NCBI GenBank assembly: GCA_017640505.1
Contig: JAEPQO010000001.1
Coordinates: forward strand, 1,442,625-1,506,624
Length of the DNA: 64,000 nucleotides
Direction of reading: 5' to 3'
Origin: Rhodospirillales bacterium
GTDB lineage: Bacteria; Pseudomonadota; Alphaproteobacteria; Rhodospirillales; Casp-alpha2
The notes below the pieces were generated by a model. That model was given only the letters and a program-made list of their open reading frames with translations, ran no database searches and had not been told where the DNA came from. The translations under genes and the position numbers were made by a program. Each line of letters opens with the position of its first letter. Within the stretch, counting starts at the first letter, position 1. Below, one piece after another: positions 43,753 through 53,409 of the stretch.

Positions 43753-44529
43753 ATGTGTTTCTTTGCAGCCAGATTCCGGCCTGCGCAGGTTTTCGGCATC
43801 GTTGCACTGTACGTTATTGCGTTTGGCGCGACGTGCGTGAATGCCGATGAGCGCGGTTTTCTGGGCATGCAGGTGCAGGGCAATTCACCGAAAATTGCCG
43901 CCGCCATGGGCATCGACACGGCGATCGGCGTGCTTGTGCGCGATATCAGCGTGGACGGTCCTGCGGCCACCGCCGGGATTGCCCGCGGCGATATCATCCT
44001 GTCGCTTCATGGCGTCACCCTCGATACCTTCGAGCGTCTGGTTCAGGTCGCGGGTGAGTTACGTGCCGGCGACGAGATCGACGTCCTCGTTCTCCGCCTC
44101 GGCAAGAAAATCAAACTCAAGATGGCTGTTTCCGGCTGGCCGGATGGCTGGCAGATCGAGAAGTCTGCCTTCGCGGCGCAGCCCGACCTGGGTCTGACAT
44201 TCGCGGCGCTGACGCCGAAGTTGCGTAAACACCTGGGCATCCGTTGGGGCTCGGTCGGCATTGTGGTGTCGGTCTTCAACGACATGTTCGCGGGCGTAAC
44301 ACCGCTCCGTCGTGGTGACGTCGTCTTGCAGGTCAACCAGCAGCGCGTCTGGCAGCCGCAGCAGTTCCTGGACGCCTATGCCAAGGCCAAGGAACAGGGA
44401 CGGCCGTCGCTGCTTCTCCTTGTCGAGCGGAATGACGGGTTCAAGTATATCCTGCAGCCGATCGTGAGCGAACCGATCGGCGGGCCGGCACCGCCGGCCT
44501 TCAAGCTGCCGGGGCAGCAGGGCGGTTGA
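43753..44529 (+). CDS. Secreted double-PDZ protein without protease domain
   Basis: 258 residues with a signal peptide (cut after VNA). Two PDZ-like repeats are seen: GVLVRDISVDGPAATAGIARGDIILSL (first) and GIVVSVFNDMFAGVTPLRRG followed by DVVLQVNQQRV (second). No serine protease domain precedes them. A scaffold or adaptor for envelope proteases is likely. The start has GAGGGAG upstream. Lies 83 bp after the DUF1849 gene in the same direction. Confidence 0.85.
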   Translation: MCFFAARFRPAQVFGIVALYVIAFGATCVNADERGFLGMQVQGNSPKIAAAMGIDTAIGVLVRDISVDGPAATAGIARGDIILSLHGVTLDTFERLVQVAGELRAGDEIDVLVLRLGKKIKLKMAVSGWPDGWQIEKSAFAAQPDLGLTFAALTPKLRKHLGIRWGSVGIVVSVFNDMFAGVTPLRRGDVVLQVNQQRVWQPQQFLDAYAKAKEQGRPSLLLLVERNDGFKYILQPIVSEPIGGPAPPAFKLPGQQGG

Positions 44530-44542
44530 CGAAACCGCGCGG

Positions 44543-45307
44543 TTAGCTGCCGCGCGCTTCCTTGATCAGGTTTTCAAGCGTTTCCCGGTCGAGCGCACCC
44601 GGCACCAGGGTGTTGTTGACGATGAACGCCGGCGTGCCGCGGATGCCCAAGGCTTCGGCAAGCGCCATGTTATGGCGTAACTCCGTGTCGATACGCGGGT
44701 CGTCCATGTGCTTCTTCACGGCGTCCTTGTCGAGATCGACCGAGGCCGCGATGTCCAGAACCCGCGCTTCGGAAAAAGCGCCTTTTGCGGTCATCAGCGC
44801 ATTGTGGAAGTCGATATACTTGTCCTTCTGGTTATAGAAGACACCAAGCGCGGCGCGTGCCGCGATGACCGATTCCGGTCCAAGAATCGGGAATTCCTTG
44901 TAGACGAACCGTACATTGCCATCGTCGGCGACGGTGTCGACGACGATGTCGTGAACGCGTTTGCAGTAACCGCACCGATAATCGAAAAACTCGACCACGG
45001 TGACGTTACCGGCGGCATTGCCGCCGACCGGGGACAGCTTGCCGTTCTCGATCTGCTCGCGCATGTCGACCAGTCGCTGCTGCTGTGCCTGTTCTTCGGC
45101 TGCGGCCTGCGCCTCCTGGTGCGCACGTACCGCATCGAGGATCACCTGCGGGTTCTTCACGATGTAGTCGTGGATCAGTTTCTCGATTTCCGATTTCTGG
45201 GCGTCGGAAAGGGACGCGGCGTCATCGGCGCGAGCACCCGGAGCTGAGACAGCGAAGGCGCTGATAATGGCGGCACACAGAATTGCGGATGCGAGGCGTC
45301 GGATCAT
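44543..45307 (-). CDS. DsbA-family thiol:disulfide protein
   Basis: 254 residues with signal peptide (cut about residue 27) and a thioredoxin-like fold of the DsbA/Com1 type. The active site is VVEFFDYRCGYCKRVHD (CGYC), and the cis-Pro loop is GTPAFIVN. The helical N-terminal extension (DAASLSDAQKSEIEKLIHDY) is the Com1-like dimerisation helix. ATG 45307 has AGGAACC upstream. Probably helps disulfide exchange in the periplasm. Confidence 0.92.
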   Translation of the reverse strand: MIRRLASAILCAAIISAFAVSAPGARADDAASLSDAQKSEIEKLIHDYIVKNPQVILDAVRAHQEAQAAAEEQAQQQRLVDMREQIENGKLSPVGGNAAGNVTVVEFFDYRCGYCKRVHDIVVDTVADDGNVRFVYKEFPILGPESVIAARAALGVFYNQKDKYIDFHNALMTAKGAFSEARVLDIAASVDLDKDAVKKHMDDPRIDTELRHNMALAEALGIRGTPAFIVNNTLVPGALDRETLENLIKEARGS

Positions 45308-45431
45308 GTCGGTTCCTATCAAAGCGAATATGAAGGCAAAGCTCTCAGGATGATGCGTGAGCGGCGGGCGCGGGGCAAGTCATTGCACGCCCGGTCCGCA
45401 TGGTATCACGTGGTTGTGACGTTCCAGCGCG

Positions 45432-46172
45432 TCAGCGCATGAGCCGGATCGCGGCGATATTCATGGTGGCCGGATTTCGCGTTTTATGAACGGCGATACC
45501 GATGAAGCGGATATCCATGTTTGCCTGGGTGTCCGCAGGCCAGACCTGACGGTGAATTAAGGATAGGTCGACCGCGTCGACCCACCAGCGGTTTGCCTGT
45601 TCGCCGCCGCCCCGGGCGATGTAGCGGGCGCTTTCGGGGTGCTCACCATCGGCGCGCGGGCCGATGACGGTGCCCCGCCCGAGCGCCGTTTCGTTCCATG
45701 TCATCTCGATAATGCGCGTCACTTCGCCGGCATCGCTGCCGCCGATCTTCCACCAGGCGCTTGACGGCTTTCCGACGCGGTCGGCCAGACCGACGATGAT
45801 CCGTACCGGGTGGGTGCCGGTATTGGGGGGCTGCGTATGCCAGGCCCAGCTCAGGAACGGTGTCGCCAGCAGGGAGGCGTTGGTCCGGCGGATCAACGCG
45901 TAAGGCCGGCCGTCGGCCTTGATGGAAATGGCCTTGAACTTGCCGATCTGGTGAACGGATAGCGCGTCGGCCGGCATCGACCCGGATGTTTCCCACCCGG
46001 CGGGCAGTTCCCCGGTACTTACGGCCTCAATAAACGTCTGATCGGGGCCGAGAACGCTCATCGTCCCGCCAAGAGGCACGGCATCCCGGACGGGGCTGCA
46101 CGCGGACACCGTCGCCAAGGCCAGGGCCATTGAAATCGCGGTTATGGGCCGGCGCAGCGTAAGCGACATCAT
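45432..46172 (-). CDS. DUF3047-family lipoprotein
   Basis: 246 residues with a lipoprotein signal (ALATVSACSP). The mature region follows DUF3047: LSWAWHTQPPNTGTHPVRII, ARYIARGGGEQANRW, and AVHKTRNPATMNIAAIRL. Function unknown; envelope-associated. The start overlaps the M48 gene's stop as ATGA, so it is translated with that protease. Confidence 0.85.
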   Translation of the reverse strand: MMSLTLRRPITAISMALALATVSACSPVRDAVPLGGTMSVLGPDQTFIEAVSTGELPAGWETSGSMPADALSVHQIGKFKAISIKADGRPYALIRRTNASLLATPFLSWAWHTQPPNTGTHPVRIIVGLADRVGKPSSAWWKIGGSDAGEVTRIIEMTWNETALGRGTVIGPRADGEHPESARYIARGGGEQANRWWVDAVDLSLIHRQVWPADTQANMDIRFIGIAVHKTRNPATMNIAAIRLMR

Positions 46173-47524
46173 TCCTTCCGGTTTTTCAGCGCCAGCAACA
46201 TATCCTCCGCCTGCAGCCACTCGGGCGAGCCGCGGGGAAACATTTCGGCGGCACGCCCGGCATGGAAACGGACCTCGCTGTCTTTGCCAAGCAGCAAGGC
46301 TTCTTCCGCCAAGGCCAGGGAACTGCGGCCGATGTCGCCCAGTTTGCCGTAGGCGATGCCGAGCAGGCGCCAGGCGGAGGCGGATCTGCCGTCGCGTGAC
46401 AGTCCGAACTTCAGGTGTTCGACCGCTTCTTCGATGTATTCCTTGTTGTTGCTTTCCGTCAGAATCCGGGAAAGCTCGGTGCGCAGAAGCGGCTCCTCGG
46501 GTTTCAGTTCCACGGCACGGCGAAACGGCGCCACGGCTTCCTGTATATTGCCGCTCTCGTACAGCACTTGCGCCTTGAGTTCGAGGAAGTACGGGTCGTC
46601 CGGAACGTCACGCAGCAATCCATCCAGTTCGGCAATCGCTTTTTGCGGTTCCGGTATCCGGGAGTAGGCGAACGCGCGCGCATACCGCGCCGGTATCGAG
46701 GTGTCGTCGAGCGGGTACTTGCGGAGTGTTATGGACGGCGGTTCGAAGTACCCGACGAGTTTCGCGCGAACGCGGTCGAAGGCCAGCGTTATGGCGGGGT
46801 CGACCGGCTTGTCGGCATAGGGGGACGACTGCATGTGCGCGCGGATGGCCTGGATACGGTCTTCCGAAAGCGGGTGGGTCCGTACGTACGGATCCTGGCT
46901 TGCGCCGGTCAGGAGTTCCTGGCCTTCGAGGACTTCCATGAATTCCAGGAGCCCGCGGGAGGACTGCTTGGTCTGATCCAGCAGGGTGAGCGCGGCCTGG
47001 TCGGCTGACGCTTCCTGGCCGCGGCTGAACGACAGGAATCCCCGGACTGCGGTGCTTTGTCCGCCCGAGATCACCGCGCCGGCGACATCGCCGCGCCCGG
47101 TGGCAAGCCCGGCAGCGGCACCGATAACAGTGGCAATCAATGCCTTGGCGCTTACGGCCCTCTGCTCCTTGCCGAGGCGGCTGAGATGCCCGCCGGCGAT
47201 GTGGCCCGTTTCGTGCGCGATCACGCCGATCACCTGCGACGCGCTGCCCGCTCGCATCAGCAGGCCGGTATTGATAAAAAGCCGCTGGCCGTCCGCGACA
47301 AAGGCGTTGAGGGCACTGTCGTCGACCAGATGGATGCGAACAGACGACGGTGCCAGACCGGCAGCCTGGAAGAGTGGCGTCGCCATCGTGCGAATGGTAT
47401 CTTCGATTTCCGCATCCCTGATGAACGAAAGACCCTGGGCCCGCGCGGGCGTGGAAACCGACGCAGAAAGTAAGACGACGATGAAGATTCGAATTAAGAA
47501 GCCAGTTTTTCGCACGCGCTTCAT
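46169..47524 (-). CDS. M48 metalloprotease with TPR repeats, BepA-like
   Basis: 451 residues with signal peptide. Zinc motif HETGHIAGGHLSRL follows VIGVIAHETGH, with a third ligand Glu in the family position, and the second half is a TPR region (IPEPQKAIAELDGLLRDVPD; PEEPLLRTELSRILTE). BepA-type proteases maintain the outer-membrane assembly machinery. ATG 47524 has only a poor ribosome site; ATG 47536 is an alternative. It lies close to the divergent GGT-like gene and is cotranscribed with the DUF3047 gene. Confidence 0.9.
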   Translation of the reverse strand: MKRVRKTGFLIRIFIVVLLSASVSTPARAQGLSFIRDAEIEDTIRTMATPLFQAAGLAPSSVRIHLVDDSALNAFVADGQRLFINTGLLMRAGSASQVIGVIAHETGHIAGGHLSRLGKEQRAVSAKALIATVIGAAAGLATGRGDVAGAVISGGQSTAVRGFLSFSRGQEASADQAALTLLDQTKQSSRGLLEFMEVLEGQELLTGASQDPYVRTHPLSEDRIQAIRAHMQSSPYADKPVDPAITLAFDRVRAKLVGYFEPPSITLRKYPLDDTSIPARYARAFAYSRIPEPQKAIAELDGLLRDVPDDPYFLELKAQVLYESGNIQEAVAPFRRAVELKPEEPLLRTELSRILTESNNKEYIEEAVEHLKFGLSRDGRSASAWRLLGIAYGKLGDIGRSSLALAEEALLLGKDSEVRFHAGRAAEMFPRGSPEWLQAEDMLLALKNRKE

Positions 47525-47570
47525 CCCTGGAAACATCAGTGAAAGTAGTCATGGCGGCTCAAGGCGTCAA

Positions 47571-49193
47571 ATGACTGTTGTGTCGCTGTTTTTGCTGGCA
47601 TCGGTCAGTGTGCTGGCGTCCTGCAGCGCCTTCGAGCAGGAGCAAGTGACGCCGAAAGGCACGATAGGCTACGTGTCTGGCGCGCTCGGTGTCGTTTCCG
47701 TCGAAGAACCGCAGGCTGCGCTGATCGGCCGTGATGTGCTGTCGTCGGGCGGAACCGCCGGCGATGCCGCGACTGCGATCGGGCTTGCGCTGAGTGTGAC
47801 CATGCCGTCTTCCGCCGGGCTGGGCGGCGGCGGTATCTGTGTTGCCCGCGATGCAGGGGGAGAGAGGCCCGTCGTTGTCGATTTCCTGCCGCATGCGCCC
47901 CGGACTGCGTCTCACAACACCGAGCGGCCAAGCGCCGTGCCGGCGACGCCGCGCGGCCTGTTCCTTCTGCATTCGCGGTTCGGTGAGTTGAGATGGTCAC
48001 AGGTGGTTTCGCGCGCCGAGAATCTGGCGCGCTTCGGTTACAATATTCCGCGCGCGTTCGCGACGGAACTGTCCAAGGTTGCGGACGTACTGGTTCGTGA
48101 TCCGCAGATGGCCGAGGTATTTAAACGAAAGGACGGCAGAGTCGTCGGCGAAGGAGACTTTCTGAAACAGCCGGACCTTGCCGCCGTCCTGGGGCGTCTC
48201 CGTGCCAAGGGCGCAGGCGATTTTTATATCGGCAAGGATGCACAAAATTTTGTCGACGCGGTCGTGGCCGCCGGCGGATCGCTCAGTTACGAGGATATCC
48301 GAAATTACCAGCCGCAAATCCGTGCGCCGCTGACGTTCAAGTGGCAGCACAACACGGACTGGCATTTTGCCGGGCCGCCCGCCGCCGGCGGCGCCGTCGC
48401 CGCTGAAATGATGGCGATCCTGCTGACCGATGAATTTTTCGAAGATGAAGAGGGTGCCCAGCGCGAACACTTGATTGTCGAAGCGGCAAAGCGCGCGTTC
48501 GTGGAGCGAATGAAAAATCTGCAGGCCGACGGCAGCTACAGTCAGGATCCGCAGTCCCGCCTGGGCGAGGATTACGTGGAAAATCTCCAGGACAGGATCG
48601 GCGACGCGGCCACGCCGCTTTCGTCGCTTATCCCCACGCCCGCCGATTGGCCGGAAACGCCTGCTGCCGTCAGTTTCTCGGTCATGGATACCCGTGGTGG
48701 TGCTGTGGCGTGTACGATGACGATGAATAATCTTTTCGGCACCGGGCGCATGGCCCAAGGGTACGGTATCGTGCTTGCGGCCGCACCGGACACGCGGGGA
48801 AGGACGTTTACGCCGCTTGGTCCTGCGCTTCTTACCAGCGAGCTGAACAACCGGGTCTTCGGCGCGGCTGCCGCGTCCGGCGGCGTCACGGCGCCGACAT
48901 CGCTGGCCAACGTGATGGCCCGCGTGGCATCCGGACCGCAGTCGTTAAGCGAAGCCATGCGCGCGCCCAGGACGCACTATCAGGGTGTGCCGGACAAGGT
49001 GTTCGTTGAAGCGGACATGCCCGAAGATGTCGTGGAGAATCTCAGGAAGCGCGGTCACGATGTGGTTTTGACAAAGTCTATTGGCCGGGTCACTGCTGTG
49101 CTCTGTCCGGATGGTGTTCCTAACAAGGACGGAATCCAGTGTTCAACTACCGCGGACCCGCGCGGTTCGGGAATCGCGCTCGGAGGTAATTAA
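47571..49193 (+). CDS. Gamma-glutamyltransferase-like lipoprotein lacking the catalytic Thr
   Basis: 540 residues with a lipoprotein signal (LLASVSVLASCSA). The Ntn-hydrolase GGT fold is recognised: SSGGTAGDAATAIGLALSVT near the start, GPPAAGGAVAAEMM and a beta-subunit-like second half, FSVMDTRGGAVACTMTMNNLFGTG. At the position of the autocatalytic Thr (TTHYSVVD in E. coli) the sequence reads AVSFSVMD, so it should neither self-cleave nor act as a normal transpeptidase. Could be a pseudoenzyme, a binding protein or a diverged hydrolase. ATG 47571 begins the signal. Confidence 0.82.
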   Translation: MTVVSLFLLASVSVLASCSAFEQEQVTPKGTIGYVSGALGVVSVEEPQAALIGRDVLSSGGTAGDAATAIGLALSVTMPSSAGLGGGGICVARDAGGERPVVVDFLPHAPRTASHNTERPSAVPATPRGLFLLHSRFGELRWSQVVSRAENLARFGYNIPRAFATELSKVADVLVRDPQMAEVFKRKDGRVVGEGDFLKQPDLAAVLGRLRAKGAGDFYIGKDAQNFVDAVVAAGGSLSYEDIRNYQPQIRAPLTFKWQHNTDWHFAGPPAAGGAVAAEMMAILLTDEFFEDEEGAQREHLIVEAAKRAFVERMKNLQADGSYSQDPQSRLGEDYVENLQDRIGDAATPLSSLIPTPADWPETPAAVSFSVMDTRGGAVACTMTMNNLFGTGRMAQGYGIVLAAAPDTRGRTFTPLGPALLTSELNNRVFGAAAASGGVTAPTSLANVMARVASGPQSLSEAMRAPRTHYQGVPDKVFVEADMPEDVVENLRKRGHDVVLTKSIGRVTAVLCPDGVPNKDGIQCSTTADPRGSGIALGGN

Positions 49194-49196
49194 TTT

Positions 49197-50348
49197 ATGG
49201 TTTTGAAAGTCGCCAAACGGGGCGATGTCGCGCCGTTCATCGTCATGGACGTGCTGAAGGCTGCCCACGACCTTGAAGTCGAAGGCGCGAGTATCATGCA
49301 TATGGAGATCGGTCAGCCCGGCACAGGGGCGCCGCAGGGGGTGATCGAGGCGGCAAAGAAGGCGCTGGATACGAAGCAGTTGGGGTACACGGAATCGTTC
49401 GGCATTCCCGAACTCAGGAGTGCGATCCGGGATCACTACGTCAAAGCCTACGGTGTCTATGTGCCGCTGGAGCGCATCGCCGTCACCACGGGGTCCAGTG
49501 GTGCGTTCATCCTCAGTTTCATCGCCGCGTTCGAAGCAGGCGACAAGGTCGCCATGGCGTCGCCGGGATATCCCGCATACCGTAACATCCTGACGGCGCT
49601 CGATATCGAGGTGGTTGAAATCCCTGTGGGGCCGGATACCAACTTCCAGCCGTCGCCTGAGCTTCTGGCGGCGTGCGGCGAGCAATTGGATGGCCTGATT
49701 GTCGCCAGTCCGTCCAATCCGGCGGGGACCATGATCGACCCGGCCGGGCTGGAGGCGCTTTACGGCTATTGCGCAGAGCAAGGTATTCGCCTGATTTCCG
49801 ACGAGATCTATCACGGTATTACCTACGTGGACCCGGCAGAGACCATGCTTCGGTTCGGTGACGATGCGGTGATCATCAACAGTTTCTCGAAGTATTTTTC
49901 GATGACCGGCTGGCGTCTGGGTTGGATGGTGCTGCCGCTGGACCTGGTCGGTGCCTGCGAGCGGCTGGCGCCGAACCTGTTCATTTCGGCCCCGTCGGTG
50001 TCGCAGCACGCAGCTGTCGCCGTGTTCGATTGCGAAGACGAACTGCAGGAGAACCTGCGCAAGTACAAGGAGAACCGGGAACTGCTGCTGCGCGAATTGC
50101 CCAAGGCGGGGTTCGATAAACTCGCCTCGGTCGACGGCGGCTTTTACATCTATGCCGACGTTTCCGAGATCACCAACGACAGTGCGGCATTCTGCGAAGC
50201 GATGCTGAAGGAAGCCGGTGTCGCGTCGACACCCGGTGTCGATTTCGACCCGAAAAACGGACACCGGTTCGTCAGATTCTCTTTTGCCCGCGATCCGGCT
50301 GATATGGCGGAAGCAGCGCGCCGGCTGATCAAGTGGCGCACGTCCTGA
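49197..50348 (+). CDS. Class I/II PLP aminotransferase
   Basis: 383 residues. Start motif ASIMHMEIGQPGTGAP, VASPSNPAGTMIDPAGL, ISDEIYHGITY and the Schiff-base Lys in SFSKYFSMTGWRLGWM are the fold-type I, aspartate/alanine-type signatures. The specific amino acid is not decidable from sequence; aspartate or alanine transamination is likely. It begins 3 bp after the GGT-like gene, so the two are cotranscribed. Confidence 0.9.
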   Translation: MVLKVAKRGDVAPFIVMDVLKAAHDLEVEGASIMHMEIGQPGTGAPQGVIEAAKKALDTKQLGYTESFGIPELRSAIRDHYVKAYGVYVPLERIAVTTGSSGAFILSFIAAFEAGDKVAMASPGYPAYRNILTALDIEVVEIPVGPDTNFQPSPELLAACGEQLDGLIVASPSNPAGTMIDPAGLEALYGYCAEQGIRLISDEIYHGITYVDPAETMLRFGDDAVIINSFSKYFSMTGWRLGWMVLPLDLVGACERLAPNLFISAPSVSQHAAVAVFDCEDELQENLRKYKENRELLLRELPKAGFDKLASVDGGFYIYADVSEITNDSAAFCEAMLKEAGVASTPGVDFDPKNGHRFVRFSFARDPADMAEAARRLIKWRTS

Positions 50349-50366
50349 GCCGTGCAAAATAAACAA

Positions 50367-50386
50367 GGGCGGCCCTAGAGCCGCCC
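50367..50386 (-). terminator. Hairpin between aminotransferase and rne genes
   Basis: GGGCGGC-CCTAGA-GCCGCCC, 7-bp stem. The minus-strand side continues into TTGTTTATTTTG, so it is a good terminator for rne and may also stop transcription from the aminotransferase gene. Confidence 0.65.
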
Positions 50387-50444
50387 AAGTTTCCTCCCAG
50401 ACATGGCCGCGGCCAGGGGCCGCGGAGCATTCCTTTGCCGCGAA

Positions 50445-52949
50445 TTATGTATCGCGGCGCCACCAGCCGCGTTTGGCCGGCTTCTCATCTTCGGAAATCT
50501 GAGTCACGTCGATGATTGTCGTCTTCGCCGTTGGCTGAGGTGTCGGATCCTCTTCCGCTTCGGCGGCGATTTCGATCACCGGTTCCGGCGTATTGTCGTC
50601 ATTGTCCGTATCGCCGCCACTGCCGTTCGACGGCTTGCGATCAGCCTTTTCGTCGGCTGGCTTCTCGCTTTCGGCTTGCTCCGGTGCGCTTTCGGCGGCG
50701 GCAGGTTCAGGCTGTTCGGTGTCAGCGGCGGGCTCGGCCTTGTCCGCGTCATCCTTTTTGTCAGCCTTGTCCGTTTTCGCGTCCGCCTTCTTGGTTCGGC
50801 GTGCCCGGGAACGGCGCTTCGGTTTTTCGTCCTTGGCGTCTTCTTTCTTGTCGTCACCGCTCCCGGCTTCGACTTCGTCTGGCGTTTCGGCGGCAGCGTC
50901 GGCCGGCTGGACTTCGTCCGCCTTGTCGCCGCTATCGTCAGCGGCGTCGTCTTCGGCCCCGGCCTCGTCGCCATCGTTCGCGGCATCGGCTTCCTGACCT
51001 TCCGCAGCGTTATCTTCGTCCTTGCGGTTGCGGCGGCGGCCCGCACGGCGCCCACGGCGACGGCGGCGCGAACGTTTCGGCTGCTCTTCGTTGTCGTCGT
51101 CAGAGTCTGACGCCTGCTGCGCATCGGCAGCTTCGTCGTCGTCATTGTCGTCGTTGTCGTCCTGGTCCTCGGCGGACTGGGCTGCCTGATCCGTCTGATC
51201 CTCGTCCTTCCGGCCGCGGCGGCCACGACGGCGGCGGCGGCGCTTGCGGCCACCTTCCTCGTTATCGCTGTCGTCGTCACCGGCATTGTCGGATGCCTGC
51301 GCTTCGACGGTCTTACCGTCGGTGCGCACGCGTTCCATCCGGTAGTCCGGCGGAATCAGGCTGTCGTCGCTTTCAAGGAAGACCTTGAGTTCGTAGTCTT
51401 CCTCGATCCTGGCAAGCATGTCGCGTTTGTGGTTGAGGATGTAGAGCGCGACGCTCGTCGGCATCCACACGGTGATCTCGGTCGAGCGCTTGCGCATCGC
51501 CTCTTCTTCGATGATGCGCAGCATCTGCAGGGCCGTGGTGTCGGTCGAGCGACGGATACCAGTGCCGCCGCAGTGCGGGCAGGGCTCGGTCTGGATCTCC
51601 TGCAAGCTCGGCCGCAGCCGTTGGCGCGACATTTCCAGCAGCCCGAACGGCGAAATGCGGCCGATCTGGATGCGTGCGCGGTCGGATCGCATGGCGTCCT
51701 TGAGGGCACGTTCCACCTTGTTCTGATTGCGGTGGTTTTCCATGTCGATGAAGTCGATCACGATCAGGCCGGCGAGGTCGCGCAGCCTGAGCTGGCGTGC
51801 CACTTCCTCGGCCGCTTCGAGGTTCGTCTTGTAAGCCGTTTCCTCGATATTGCGTTCGCGCGTCGAACGGCCCGAGTTGACGTCGATGGCTACCAGCGCC
51901 TCGGTCGAGTTGATGACAATGTAGCCACCGGATTTAAGCTGCACCTCGGGTTGGTGCATGCTGTCGATCTGGCTTTCGACGCCGAAACGTTGCAACAGGG
52001 GAATGGCCGAATCCTTGTACGGCTGCACGCGCTTGGCATGCGACGGCATCATGAGCTTCATGAAGTCCTTGGCCGTGCGGTAACCTTCTTCGCCGTTGAC
52101 GATCACTTCGTCGATATCCTTTGAATAGATATCCCGGATCGATCGCTTGATCAGGTTTCCTTCCTCGTGAATCAGACATGGCGCGATACTCTCCAGCGTT
52201 TTCTGGCGTATCTGCTCCCACAATCGGATCAGGTATTCATAGTCGCGCTTGATCTCGGCCTTGGTACGCTTGTCGCCGGCCGTCCTGACGATTACGGCCA
52301 TGCCGTCCGGAATGCCGAGGTCGGAAAGGATCGACTTCAGACGCTTGCGGTCCTGGCCCGAGGCGATCTTGCGGGAAATGCCGCCGCCGCGCGCCGTGTT
52401 CGGCATCAGCACGCAGTACCGGCCGGCGAGTGACAGGTAAGTGGTCAGCGCCGCGCCTTTGTTGCCGCGCTCTTCCTTGACCACCTGGATCAGCAGGATT
52501 TGACGGCGCTTGATGACTTCCTGGATCTTGTAACGGCGCCGGTCGACGACGGGGCGGCGGATTTTCTCCGCCTCGTCGATTTCGTCCTCGCCGCCACCGA
52601 CTTCCTCGACGGATGCGTCAACTTCTTCGTTCTCGAGCGCTTCCTGCGCCGCACGCTGGGCGTCTTCCTCCTCAGCGATGAGAGCTTCGCGGTCGGCGAC
52701 TGGAATCTGATAGTAGTCGGGATGAATTTCGCTAAAAGCAAGAAAACCGTGCCGGTTGCCGCCGTATTCGACGAATGCCGCCTGCAATGACGGCTCAACA
52801 CGGGTTACTTTTGCGAGATAGATATTCCCTTTTAGTTGTCTGCGGGTTTCGACTTCGACATCAAAGTCTTCGACCCGGTTTCCTGACAGCACAACCACCC
52901 TGGTTTCTTCCGGGTGGGAGGCGTCGATTAGCATGCGTTTGGTAGCCAT
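50445..52949 (-). CDS. rne: Ribonuclease E
   Basis: 834 residues. Endoribonuclease for RNA decay and rRNA processing. The S1 RNA-binding domain is at the start (NIYLAKVTRVEPSLQAAFVE, with NRHGFLAFSEI), interrupted by an acidic/basic insert typical of alphaproteobacterial RNase E. The catalytic domain has GGYIVINSTEALVAIDVNSG with LIVIDFIDM (metal Asp), then the Zn-link CPHCGGTG. The C-terminal 280 residues are low complexity with alternating KR-rich and DE-rich blocks, the expected degradosome scaffold. ATG 52949 is used (GGAG 11 nt upstream). Confidence 0.96.
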   Translation of the reverse strand: MATKRMLIDASHPEETRVVVLSGNRVEDFDVEVETRRQLKGNIYLAKVTRVEPSLQAAFVEYGGNRHGFLAFSEIHPDYYQIPVADREALIAEEEDAQRAAQEALENEEVDASVEEVGGGEDEIDEAEKIRRPVVDRRRYKIQEVIKRRQILLIQVVKEERGNKGAALTTYLSLAGRYCVLMPNTARGGGISRKIASGQDRKRLKSILSDLGIPDGMAVIVRTAGDKRTKAEIKRDYEYLIRLWEQIRQKTLESIAPCLIHEEGNLIKRSIRDIYSKDIDEVIVNGEEGYRTAKDFMKLMMPSHAKRVQPYKDSAIPLLQRFGVESQIDSMHQPEVQLKSGGYIVINSTEALVAIDVNSGRSTRERNIEETAYKTNLEAAEEVARQLRLRDLAGLIVIDFIDMENHRNQNKVERALKDAMRSDRARIQIGRISPFGLLEMSRQRLRPSLQEIQTEPCPHCGGTGIRRSTDTTALQMLRIIEEEAMRKRSTEITVWMPTSVALYILNHKRDMLARIEEDYELKVFLESDDSLIPPDYRMERVRTDGKTVEAQASDNAGDDDSDNEEGGRKRRRRRRGRRGRKDEDQTDQAAQSAEDQDDNDDNDDDEAADAQQASDSDDDNEEQPKRSRRRRRGRRAGRRRNRKDEDNAAEGQEADAANDGDEAGAEDDAADDSGDKADEVQPADAAAETPDEVEAGSGDDKKEDAKDEKPKRRSRARRTKKADAKTDKADKKDDADKAEPAADTEQPEPAAAESAPEQAESEKPADEKADRKPSNGSGGDTDNDDNTPEPVIEIAAEAEEDPTPQPTAKTTIIDVTQISEDEKPAKRGWWRRDT

Positions 52950-53409
52950 TGAAACTGAAACTCCGGGGCACGCACGGACTTGCCGCTTCGCCATTGGGCT
53001 GAACGGTCAATGAAGATGCGTACCAATAGGTGTGATGAAAACCGGCGGCGCCTCGGGGAACGGCAACGACCGCACGCCGGGCGCTTGGAAGCGTCCGGGT
53101 GTATTTCGTGTCGATCTTGCGGGCGGCTTGCACCGGCATGTGAAAAAAACCTCAAATTCGTTTGTCGCCGACCGTATGCCGACAGACAAAAATCCTGGCC
53201 CCGTGGTGCATTGCACGTATTGCATTGCGCTGGGCTGCAGAACGAAAACGGGATCGCCGTATGCGATCTTCGTTAACATAACCGTAGGATTTCAAATTCA
53301 CAATGTCATAATAATGCCGCCGGGTATTCCGAGAATGCTTGAGAGCGGGCACCGGGGGCGTTTATAACGTCCATATATGGTAATATTTTAGGACAGGCGG
53401 ACGCAAAAT
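52950..53409. promoter_or_regulatory. 460-bp divergent region: rne leader and amiC promoter
   Basis: No convincing gene. On the minus strand it is the rne 5' leader, which in other bacteria folds to autoregulate RNase E; here it contains a GC-rich structured part (53040-53110) and a repeated ATTGCA-type stretch (53210-53235). The AT-rich part near 53265-53330 probably holds the rne promoter, and the sequence before 53410 the amiC promoter. Assignment is by position only. Confidence 0.4.

Noticed and set aside
46986-47570. Upstream part of the frame leading into the GGT-like gene
   Set aside because: It is antisense to the M48 protease gene; the lipoprotein signal begins at 47571.
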